Of a DNA stretch of 64,000 bases, positions 46,472 to 54,231 are shown piece by piece. This stretch comes from DVED01 sp963838375. Its GTDB lineage: Bacteria; Cyanobacteriota; Cyanobacteriia; Cyanobacteriales; Geitlerinemataceae. The stretch is taken from contig CAWIQY010000006.1 in the NCBI GenBank assembly GCA_963838375.1, forward strand, positions 1 through 64,000, read 5' to 3'. The first letter of the stretch is position 1, and every line of letters begins with the position of its first letter. A program made the translations under genes and the position numbers. The notes under the pieces were generated by a model. It did no database searches. It was not told the DNA's origin and saw only the letters and a program-made list of their open reading frames with translations.

Positions 46472-49027
46472 ATGCAACAGTACGGGATGGGAACGCCCGA
46501 TGGGTGGCGAGGAGCGATCGAAAAATGGACCGAAGCTCTGCAACACTGGAGCGATGAAAACAATTGTACTGCCAAAGCGGTTGTCCTGACATTTCAGGGC
46601 AGCGCTTATACCAACTTAGGGGAACTCGATCGAGCTTTAGAGAGTTACCAGCAAACGTTACAATTGTATCGAGAACAAAACGATCGTCACTCGCAAGTTT
46701 TAACCCTAAGAGCCTTAGCCGAAGTTTACACTAAATTGGGGCAATATCAAGCAGCGATCGATTCGACTCAAGACGCGCTATCTTTGTGCGAAGAGGTTTG
46801 CCACGATGGCGGCTATCGCCAAGTCAAAGCTGATGTTCTCAATACCATGGGATCGATCTTTGCCAAATTGGGCGATCCCGAACAAGCTTTAGTACGATAC
46901 GAACAAGCATTGAAGATTGTCAAAGAAGTGGGAAACGTTCAGGGGGAAGCTGCAACCCTGAATAATATGGGTAATGTCGAAGCCGATTTGGGAAACTCCC
47001 AAAAGGCACTAGAAACTTACAATCTAGCGCTTCCTATTGCCCAGAAACTCAGCGATCGTCGTCGAGAAGCGGCTACGTTAAATAATATTGGTTTTATTTA
47101 TACTCAACAGCAACAATACTCACAAGCATCGGAGACGTATCAAAAAGCGCTACCGCTGTGGCAAGCCTTGGGCGATCGATCGGGGGAAGCCAGTACCCTG
47201 ACAAATCTCGGCGTTGCCTATGCCCATTTAGGAGATGCGGAAAAAGCATTAGACTTCTATAATCGAGCGCTGCCATTGCGACAAGCCGTGCGCGATCGTC
47301 GAGGAGAAGCCACTACGCTATATCGCCTAGCTCAACTCGAACGCGATCGAGGGAACAACGCCGATGCTCTGACTCGAATCAAGGCTGCGATCGAGATTCT
47401 CGAATCCTTGCGAACCAACGTACAAAGTGAGGAACTGCGAACTTCCTTCTTTGCCAGCATCCAAGAGCAATATGAATTCTACATCGACTTGTTGATGCAA
47501 CTCCACCGACAACAACCCGATGCCGGATACGATGCGATCGCGCTGCACGCCGGGGAACGCACTCGGGCGCGGGCATTGTTGGAAGTGCTGGCAGAGTCGG
47601 GAACCGATATCCACCAAGGCATCAACCCGCAAGAACTGCGAGACAAAGAACGCCGCTTGCAACAACAAATCGCCGCCTTAGCCGCGCAACAAGTCACTCT
47701 CCTCAGCAGCACGCATACCGCAGAACAAGCCGAAACGATCGAAACCGAACTGCAAACCCTGTTCCAAGAACTCGACATCGTGCGAGGGGAACTCCGCATC
47801 CACAGTCCGAACTATGCAGCGCTGACTCAACCCCAACCTCTGACTTTGGAAGAAATTCAGAAACAAGTTCTCGACGAAGATACGATGCTACTCGAGTATT
47901 TTCTAGGGGAGAAGCGAAGTTATCTCTGGGCAGTGACAAACGAGAGCATCACTAGCTACGAACTCCCGCCGAAAGCCGAAATTGAAGCTGCCGTGGGCGA
48001 CTTCCGCCGTGCGATTACCTCTCCCAGACAGCGCACTAATTTAGCGGCGATCGAACCTAAAGTCACTAACTTGAGTCAAAAGATTCTCGCCCCCGTGGCA
48101 GAGAAATTAGGAAACAAGCGTTTGGTGGTGGTTGCCGATGGCGCGTTGCAATATATTCCCTTTGCCGCGCTATCGGTATCGGCAGAGTATCAACCGTTGA
48201 TATTCGATCGAGAAGTGGTGAACTTGCCTTCCGCCTCAACCCTTGCCGTGTTGCGAACCCATGTCGAACAGCGAGACCCTCCCCCCAAAACGATCGCCCT
48301 AATTGCCGATCCCGTCTTCGCCAAAGACGACGAACGCTTGCAAGATGTCTTTGAACCCCAAGGGATTGTGACTGCCAGTCGTCCGGATAACCTACTTCTG
48401 GCATCGGCACGGGATATGGGTTTAGCGATGCCTCCAGTACGCCTTCCCGGTACAGAAAAAGAAGCCGAAGCCATTTTATCTCTCGTTCCCGAACCGGAGA
48501 AACTGCAAGCTTTCGGGTTCGATGCCAACCGCCAAATCGCCACCAGTCCAGATCTCGATCGATACCGCCTGTTACATTTTGCCACCCATGGTTTTCTCAA
48601 TAGTACCCATCCCGAATTGTCCGGTTTAGTGCTGTCATTGGTCGATCGTCAAGGCAACCCCCAAGATGGCTTTCTGCGTCTCCACGATGTTTACAATCTG
48701 AAACTTTCTGCCGATTTGGTAGTGTTGAGTGCTTGTCAAACGGGATTGGGGAAAGACATTCGCGGAGAGGGGATTATCGGGTTAACCCGAGGATTTATGT
48801 ATGCCGGAGTTCCCCGATTGGTGGTCAGTTTGTGGAGTGTGGACGATCGGGGGACAGCCGCATTGATGTCGGCATTCTATCAAAAAATGCTGCAAGATGG
48901 CTTAACGCCAGCCGCTGCCTTGCGACAAGCTCAAATTGAACTGTGGCAAAACCCCGAATGGCAGTCTCCTTACTATTGGTCGGCGTTTGGATTGCAAGGA
49001 GAATGGCGGGTAATAAGTAATAAGTAA
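46472..49027 (+). CDS. TPR-CHAT caspase-like protease
   Basis: 851 residues. About residues 25-310 are TPR units (FQGSAYTNLGELDRALESYQ, TLNNMGNVEADLGNSQKALE, TLTNLGVAYAHLGDAEKALD), then helices (about 320-470), and a CHAT domain (about 520-850) with apparent catalytic dyad H706 in LHFATHGF and C755 in LSACQTGLG. CHAT proteases are caspase-like and cut specific partner proteins when activated; TPR-CHAT partners are usually not evident from sequence. The start is doubtful: homologous-looking sequence (RLLAACQAFTEG) lies just upstream of ATG 46472 without an in-frame start, while a short ORF from 46282 in another frame has a hydrophobic N-terminus. A frameshift near 46450 may have removed a signal or anchor. 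The final residues are encoded by a TAATAAG repeat. Confidence 0.88.
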   Translation: MQQYGMGTPDGWRGAIEKWTEALQHWSDENNCTAKAVVLTFQGSAYTNLGELDRALESYQQTLQLYREQNDRHSQVLTLRALAEVYTKLGQYQAAIDSTQDALSLCEEVCHDGGYRQVKADVLNTMGSIFAKLGDPEQALVRYEQALKIVKEVGNVQGEAATLNNMGNVEADLGNSQKALETYNLALPIAQKLSDRRREAATLNNIGFIYTQQQQYSQASETYQKALPLWQALGDRSGEASTLTNLGVAYAHLGDAEKALDFYNRALPLRQAVRDRRGEATTLYRLAQLERDRGNNADALTRIKAAIEILESLRTNVQSEELRTSFFASIQEQYEFYIDLLMQLHRQQPDAGYDAIALHAGERTRARALLEVLAESGTDIHQGINPQELRDKERRLQQQIAALAAQQVTLLSSTHTAEQAETIETELQTLFQELDIVRGELRIHSPNYAALTQPQPLTLEEIQKQVLDEDTMLLEYFLGEKRSYLWAVTNESITSYELPPKAEIEAAVGDFRRAITSPRQRTNLAAIEPKVTNLSQKILAPVAEKLGNKRLVVVADGALQYIPFAALSVSAEYQPLIFDREVVNLPSASTLAVLRTHVEQRDPPPKTIALIADPVFAKDDERLQDVFEPQGIVTASRPDNLLLASARDMGLAMPPVRLPGTEKEAEAILSLVPEPEKLQAFGFDANRQIATSPDLDRYRLLHFATHGFLNSTHPELSGLVLSLVDRQGNPQDGFLRLHDVYNLKLSADLVVLSACQTGLGKDIRGEGIIGLTRGFMYAGVPRLVVSLWSVDDRGTAALMSAFYQKMLQDGLTPAAALRQAQIELWQNPEWQSPYYWSAFGLQGEWRVISNK

Positions 49028-49044
49028 TAAGTAATAAGTAATAA
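49011..49044. repeat. TAATAAG short tandem repeat
   Basis: Four to five units of AGTAATA. The first supply the last codons and stop of the CHAT gene. Similar arrays are at about 42698-42722, 51724-51747, 51844-51875 (reverse) and 58568-58583. Confidence 0.8.
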
Positions 49045-49092
49045 TTAAAACTCTGTAGGACTTACGCGAAGCAAGCCCTATGTAGTAGTCCA

Positions 49093-49150
49093 GTAGGGTG
49101 TGTTAGCTCGGCGTAACGCACCGTTGCTACCTGAGTAGCGTCACGGCGAT
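49093..49150. repeat. GTAGGGTGTGTTAGC...GCGTAACGCACC repeat
   Basis: Shares the GTAGGGTGTG start, GCGTAACGCACC and AGTAGCGTCACGGCGATT with 58582-58640, and the first two with 36093-36128 in reverse. Confidence 0.7.
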
Positions 49151-49164
49151 TGTCCTGATTCTAT

Positions 49165-49229
49165 TAGGGGAGAAGCATTTACCCGGCAATTTCAGACACG
49201 AACCCATAAAATTGATGCAAATGCTTCGC
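49165..49229. repeat. Small inverted-repeat element, family A copy 4
   Basis: TAGGGGAGAAGCATTT at the left and GCAAATGCTTCGC at the right, about 65 bp. It ends 20 bp from the stop of the broken Uma2 gene. Confidence 0.7.
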
Positions 49230-49249
49230 TTCCACTACCTCTTTCAAAA

Positions 49250-50193
49250 TCACTCATCATTGAGCAGAAAAGCCTGCACTTGCGCTGCCGACAATCCCAG
49301 AATTTGAGTCACCTGACTCGCCTCCATTCCTGTTGCCAGTAGATTTTGGGCAGCTTGCCGTAGTTGAGTCTGGCTGCCTGTTCTTTCTCCAATTGAGCTT
49401 GTTCTTTCTCCAATTGAGCTTGTTCCGTATCGGTCAGTTGCCAGTTTCCGTCGCGATCGCACCATCGCAACCAAGGACTCGAAATCCCCTCAAACACCCC
49501 TTCCCAAATCCCTAAACCCATCCCCAAATCCGCCAACCAAAGGCGGGGATTTTCGGCTGCAAGGGGTTGTTCTCGATATTGCCCCCCATCAAGTTTGAAA
49601 TATCGCAACTGTTGAGTATAGCGACTATAAACGATGTAATGCGGAACCCGCAGATACTGTTCGTAGACCTCAACTTTACCGGGTGGCTTAGGACGTGTTA
49701 GTCTACCTGACACGGGAACGATCGATTTGTCACCATTGCCACCATTCACCGCCTCAGAAACGTCGCTAGTGTCATTTTTGGTTTCATCCCCAAAGCGTCC
49801 TAAATCTTCGCTTTCGGTGCCGGGGGACAAAAACTCGACGACGACATCGGGCGACTTTCCTTCCTGCCAGATGACATAACTACGGCGCAAATCTGTGCCC
49901 TCGTATAGACGCGGGACATCGACGACCAGAAACCAGTCGGGACGTTTATGCCACAGGGGATGCTTGACATCGTAATAGAGATTGAGGTCAGATGCTGTGA
50001 AGCAATGTTCGCCAGGATAGTCGGTTAGCCGCAGCGTTCGGCTCAATAGTTGAGGTTGAAGGTCGTGGAATTCGTCGGGCAAACCAGGTTCCTCCGAATC
50101 TTCGCTGGGTAGATCGTACATCGTCGGGAGCGTTTCTTTGGCGGGTTTCGGGGGATCTTCTTGTACGATCGACTTTTGGGGAATCAGAACCAT
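49250..50193 (-). pseudogene. Uma2-family gene, frameshifted near its 3' end
   Basis: About 310 residues in two frames. Frame 1 from ATG 50193 (MVLIPQKSIV) has the Uma2 core: RPDWFLVVDVPR, YVIWQEGKSPDVVVEFLSPG and VPHYIVYSRYTQQLRYFKLD, LAAENPRLWLADLGMGLGIW. It then goes into the coiled coil TEQAQLEKEQAQLEKEQAAR. Near 49385 the frame breaks, and the second frame ends LRQAAQNLLATGMEASQVTQ with ILGLSAAQVQAFLLNDE. Frame 1 alone stops at 49309. Loss of only the C-terminal helix may not abolish function. The break lies in a repeated QLEKEQA stretch, which is slippage-prone. Confidence 0.8.
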
Positions 50194-50253
50194 TGCCACC
50201 TCCACAGGGGTTTTCGGGCTTAAATTTAATATTACCGATCTCAGCCTATAACA

Positions 50254-50580
50254 ATGAAAAATTTACCGTCCAATGTTGTTGCCTATCAGCAAACCCCGAA
50301 ATTCACCCAAGAAACTATCCCGACTGCTTTGCAGAAGAACCACACCACCAAAGCAGGAAGTTGGGCGAAAATTTGGGTGATTTCGGGGCAACTTCGCTAT
50401 GGAATTCTGACTGAACCACCCGAAGAACAGACGCTGACTCCAGAAACGCCGGGAATTGTCGAACCGCAAGTTCCCCATCAAGTCGAACCCCTGGGTGCGG
50501 TGGAATTCTACGTCGAATTTTATCGCGTTCCGGAACGTGGCAACGATTCGGGATCGACGCTGGGGCGTAGATTCAGCTAA
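50254..50580 (+). CDS. DUF1971 (TehB/YeaR-like) cupin-type protein
   Basis: 108 residues. DUF1971 covers most of it: NVVAYQQTPKFTQETIPTAL, THKAGSWAKIWVISGQLRYG-like TTKAGSWAKIWVISGQLRYG, then PGIVEPQVPHQVEPLGAVEF and YVEFYR. These small beta-barrel proteins are linked to tellurite or metal/oxidant responses (YeaR, N-terminal TehB); function is unproven. It is divergent from the Uma2 gene and 50 bp upstream of a DUF318 permease gene on the same strand, likely one operon. Confidence 0.85.
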   Translation: MKNLPSNVVAYQQTPKFTQETIPTALQKNHTTKAGSWAKIWVISGQLRYGILTEPPEEQTLTPETPGIVEPQVPHQVEPLGAVEFYVEFYRVPERGNDSGSTLGRRFS

Positions 50581-50629
50581 AATAGCGAGACCACTCCCAA
50601 AAGAGACCGATCGCTCCTCTCCCGACTCT

Positions 50630-51667
50630 ATGAAGCTGTTTAATAATGGATTTACGATATTTTTGAGTTTGTTGGTGGAGGCACTGCCTTTCCTGCTGCT
50701 GGGGGTCTTGTTTTCCAGCGCGTTGCTGCTGTTTATCAACGAACGTCAACTGATTAAACGCCTGCCTCGAAACCCCATTTTGGGTGCATTGTCGGGGAGT
50801 TTGGTGGGTTTTTTGTTTCCGGTGTGCGAATGTGGAAATATCCCGGTGGCGCGGCGGTTGCTGCTGCAAGGGGTGTCTCCGGCGGTGGCAGTGGGTTTTT
50901 TGCTAGCTGCGCCGACGATCAATCCGATCGTGATTTGGTCTACTTGGGTGGCATTTCGCGATCAGCCGGAAATTGTCGTGTTGCGGGTGGTTTTTTCCCT
51001 GATTGTGGCAACGGTTATCGGTGCGATTTTTAGCATCGGGGGCGATTTGCGTTCTCTGCTGCATCCTAACTTAGTTCGGGCAATGCCCAAAGTGCCGTCC
51101 CCGTCGCCGAAAATAGAGAAACAGCCTGCCTTGCTGAGCTCGGGAACGTATATATTAGGGCAATCCGGTACATCGTTACGTCTGGATAATTTAGCCTCCT
51201 CAGAAGACCTCCTCGAAGCGATCGCCCCCGATGCCGCGATCGCGTTAGGCGCTTCAGGAAAACGACGCTGGGAATTATTTGTCGATAATACCATTGCCGA
51301 ATTGCGAGAGTTGGGTGGTGTCTTGGTGCTCGGAAGTGCGATCGCCGCTTTCATTCAAGTGGCTGTTCCCCGCGAAGCCATTCTCAATTTGGGACAAGGA
51401 CCGATTACCTCCATTTTGGTGATGTTAGGATTGGCGGCGTTGGTGTCGATTTGCTCTACAGTGGATGCCTTTTTTGCCCTATCGTTTTCCTCTGCGTTTA
51501 CCAGTGGTTCTTTACTAGCATTCCTCGTCTTCGGTCCGACGATCGATCTCAAGTCGATCGGTTTACTCCTCTCTATCTTCCGCCCTCGTGCTGTTTTATA
51601 CCTCTTTCTTCTCACAGCTCAATTAACCTTCATTCTCACTTTATTAGTTAATTTACATTGGAGTTAG
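50630..51667 (+). CDS. DUF318/ArsP-like permease
   Basis: 345 residues with about eight membrane helices in two halves. The first half starts FTIFLSLLVEALPFLLLGVL and has the family's FPVCECGNIPVARRLL (a C-x-C) and GFLLAAPTINPIVIWSTWVA. A hydrophilic loop (about 145-225) separates the second half (LRELGGVLVLGSAIAAFIQV to SICSTVDAFFALSFSSAFTS). Family members include ArsP-type exporters and the YcgR proteins paired with YcgQ. The next gene (51912) is the TIGR03943/YcgQ partner, so the pair probably acts as one complex, possibly in metal export. Confidence 0.9.
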   Translation: MKLFNNGFTIFLSLLVEALPFLLLGVLFSSALLLFINERQLIKRLPRNPILGALSGSLVGFLFPVCECGNIPVARRLLLQGVSPAVAVGFLLAAPTINPIVIWSTWVAFRDQPEIVVLRVVFSLIVATVIGAIFSIGGDLRSLLHPNLVRAMPKVPSPSPKIEKQPALLSSGTYILGQSGTSLRLDNLASSEDLLEAIAPDAAIALGASGKRRWELFVDNTIAELRELGGVLVLGSAIAAFIQVAVPREAILNLGQGPITSILVMLGLAALVSICSTVDAFFALSFSSAFTSGSLLAFLVFGPTIDLKSIGLLLSIFRPRAVLYLFLLTAQLTFILTLLVNLHWS

Positions 51668-51911
51668 TTATTTGTCATTTGTTATTCGTGCTTTGTACCC
51701 AATTACCAAAGCCCTTTGGGCTTAAGTAATAAGTAATAAGTAATAAGCCCAAATAAAAAGGTTTAAAGCCTCTTCCTTTTAGGAAGAAGAAGTTAAAACA
51801 CAATTTTCTCAATTGAATCCTTTGGCTTTAGCCGGAATTAAAACTTATTACTTATTACTTAACACTTATTACTTGTGAACAATTACCTAATCACCAATTA
51901 CCTAATTACAA
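51668..51911. other. Interval of tandem heptamers between permease subunit genes
   Basis: AAGTAATAAGTAATAAG arrays at 51724-51747 and their reverse complement at 51844-51875 face one another and could pair into a long stem. CTTCCTTTTAGGAAG at about 51772-51786 makes a small hairpin in between. No gene. Confidence 0.6.
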
Positions 51912-52679
51912 ATGACCACCCAAAAACAACGATTGTGGATACCTTGGCTGGATGCCTTTGCTTTGGCAATTTGGGGGCTGTTAATGCTGAAATATTGGCT
52001 GACGGGTCAGCTGAATATTCTGATTCATCCTGCCTATCATTGGTTGTGCGTGGCGGGGGGATTGGGATTGTTAGTGGTGGGTGGATTTAAGATTTGGCAA
52101 CTGTGGAAACAGCACCGAGGAGTGCAACGGGAAGTCGAAATGCTGACGGAATCGCACCTGACGCTGTTTCCCCCCGGTTGGGGTTCGATGTTATTGTTAG
52201 TTGCGGCGATCGCCGGATTGTTGATTACCCCGCGTCCTTTTGCCAGTCAAACGGCGTTGCAAGTGGGAGTCACCGATTTATTAAGTGTGACTCGATCGCA
52301 ACCGAGAAGTTTTCGCAGTCTGAAAAAACCGGAAGAACGAACCCTAATCGATTGGATTAGAACCCTCAATGTGTATCCCGAACCCGATGAATATACTGGG
52401 GATAAAGTGAGTGTCACGGGATTTGTGATTCATCCCCCAGAATTGCCCGAAGGCTATCTCGTGATTTCCCGCTTCGTGATTACCTGTTGCGCAGCCGATG
52501 CTTACCCCATCGGACTCCCGGTGAAACTTCCCCCCAATAGTCCTGAATATCCGTCGGATACTTGGTTGTCGGTGCAAGGAGAAATGACGACCGGGACATT
52601 AACAGATCGACGGAAACTCGTGATTCAAGCGAGCAACATTGAAACCATTCCCGAACCCAAAAATCCCTATGATTATTAA
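51912..52679 (+). CDS. TIGR03943 family protein (YcgQ-like permease partner)
   Basis: 255 residues. Three membrane helices (about 13-30, 40-62, 85-105) precede a soluble domain (about 125-250) with LIDWIRTLNVYPEPDEYTGD, V-T-G-F-V-I-H, the Cys pair FVITCCAADAYPIGLPV and DTWLSVQGEM. TIGR03943 proteins accompany DUF318 permeases, as here. The CC pair suggests metal binding. The gap to the permease gene holds tandem repeats, so co-transcription is likely but not certain. Confidence 0.9.
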   Translation: MTTQKQRLWIPWLDAFALAIWGLLMLKYWLTGQLNILIHPAYHWLCVAGGLGLLVVGGFKIWQLWKQHRGVQREVEMLTESHLTLFPPGWGSMLLLVAAIAGLLITPRPFASQTALQVGVTDLLSVTRSQPRSFRSLKKPEERTLIDWIRTLNVYPEPDEYTGDKVSVTGFVIHPPELPEGYLVISRFVITCCAADAYPIGLPVKLPPNSPEYPSDTWLSVQGEMTTGTLTDRRKLVIQASNIETIPEPKNPYDY

Positions 52680-52725
52680 TTGATTATTACCAATTCCCAA
52701 TTACCAATTACCAATTCCCGAATCG

Positions 52726-54231
52726 ATGTCTGCATTTCCACAGATCCCCAAAAAGTTACATATACTCGATCGCGCAGCATTAACGGCGATCGTCGTGTTG
52801 ATGGTTCCCATTCTCATCTTGGTGTTGGGAGGCGATCGAACAGTTCCCTACATTCGGGATTTTAGCTGGCAAAATCGACAAGTGGGGGCAGAAGATCGAT
52901 CGTTTATTCTCACCTTCAGTCGTCCGATGGATCGTGCCAGTGTGGAAGAAAACCTGCAAATCGATCCGCCGCTTCCGGGTAAAATCAGTTGGGCGGGACG
53001 GCGGATGGCGTATACCTTAGACCAACCCGCCCCGTATGGTTTCGAGTTCGAGATGAAGTTGGCAAATGCCCAAGATCGCCTATCCGCGGCGAAAAAGAGG
53101 GAAACTTCGATCGAACCTTTTGGGGAAAAATTTAGTACGCGCGATCGAGCTTTAGTTTACATCAGCCTCAACCCATCCGAAACCGGACAACTAGTTCTCT
53201 ATAACTTTACCCAAGATCGAACCAGTGTGCTCACCCCTGCCGATCTGCGGGTGATGGACTATAAAATTTATCCCAACGGCGATCGAATCCTGTTTTCAGC
53301 CGTCGAACGGGGTAGTCAGAACCCCGGACTTGGCGACGTGCAACTCTACACCGTTACCACCGGCATTTCCCCCCACGTTCCCGGCGAAGACGAACCGAAG
53401 CCCGAACCCGTGGGCAAAATCCGCCGCATCCTGGACAACAAAGACTATCAAAACCTCAAATTCGATCTATCTCCAGATGGTCGTACCATTGTCGTACAGC
53501 GAGCCGATCGACGCAATCCGGGGGGAAGCGCAGGTTTGTGGGTGATTCGGGACGGCGAGAAACCCCAACCCACTCCAGGGAAATCGGGAGGTACGTTTCT
53601 GATTGCCCCCAACTCTGAGGAATTAGCGATCGCTCAAGGTCAAGGAATTTCCATTTTATCGATCGAAGATCTGAAAAAAGATGCCTCCAAACCCTTGGAG
53701 TTTTTCCCCCAGTACGGCAACATCCTCAACTTTACGCGGGATGGATCGGCAGCGGTGATGGTGAAATACAATGCCGACTACACTCGATCGCTCTATCTGG
53801 TTCCCAATCAAGGAGATCCCCAAGAAATTCTCAACACCAAAGGATCGATCCTCTCCGCCCAATTCGATTCCACCGGAGGAATTTTGTACTGCGTACTGAC
53901 CGACTTAATCGAAGGCGAGATCTATAAAGAAGTTCCCTATCTAGCGGCACTCAACCTCGAATCCCAAAAATTCCAACGCTTGTTTGAGTTCAAAACGCCC
54001 CAACCGGATATTACCGCCCATCTGTCTGCCGATGGTTTGTCCTTGATCTTCGATCGTCTGAAAACCTCTAACTCTCGAGAACCCACCAAGGGACCGCGAA
54101 CTTCTTCAGGAGGGACGATCGTTTCCGGTCGGTTGTGGTTGTTGCTGCTGGCTCAAACCCAAAGCGGTGAGATCGATGTATCTGGAGAAGAATTGCCTCT
54201 AGTGGGTTTCTTGCCTCGTTGGCTACCTTGA
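52726..54231 (+). CDS. Membrane-anchored TolB-like beta-propeller protein
   Basis: 501 residues. One N-terminal membrane helix (about 18-36, TAIVVLMVPILILVLGG) puts the rest in the periplasm. Residues about 45-140 are an Ig-like domain with the SbsA-type core FILTFSRPMDRASVEENLQI. Residues about 150-490 are WD40-like/TolB-like blades (VMDYKIYPNGDRILFSAVER, LKFDLSPDGRTIVVQRADRR, TAHLSADGLSLIFDRL). It is a conserved cyanobacterial type; role unknown. It follows TIGR03943 with a 46-bp gap and overlaps the convergent kinase gene by nine bases. Confidence 0.85.
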   Translation: MSAFPQIPKKLHILDRAALTAIVVLMVPILILVLGGDRTVPYIRDFSWQNRQVGAEDRSFILTFSRPMDRASVEENLQIDPPLPGKISWAGRRMAYTLDQPAPYGFEFEMKLANAQDRLSAAKKRETSIEPFGEKFSTRDRALVYISLNPSETGQLVLYNFTQDRTSVLTPADLRVMDYKIYPNGDRILFSAVERGSQNPGLGDVQLYTVTTGISPHVPGEDEPKPEPVGKIRRILDNKDYQNLKFDLSPDGRTIVVQRADRRNPGGSAGLWVIRDGEKPQPTPGKSGGTFLIAPNSEELAIAQGQGISILSIEDLKKDASKPLEFFPQYGNILNFTRDGSAAVMVKYNADYTRSLYLVPNQGDPQEILNTKGSILSAQFDSTGGILYCVLTDLIEGEIYKEVPYLAALNLESQKFQRLFEFKTPQPDITAHLSADGLSLIFDRLKTSNSREPTKGPRTSSGGTIVSGRLWLLLLAQTQSGEIDVSGEELPLVGFLPRWLP

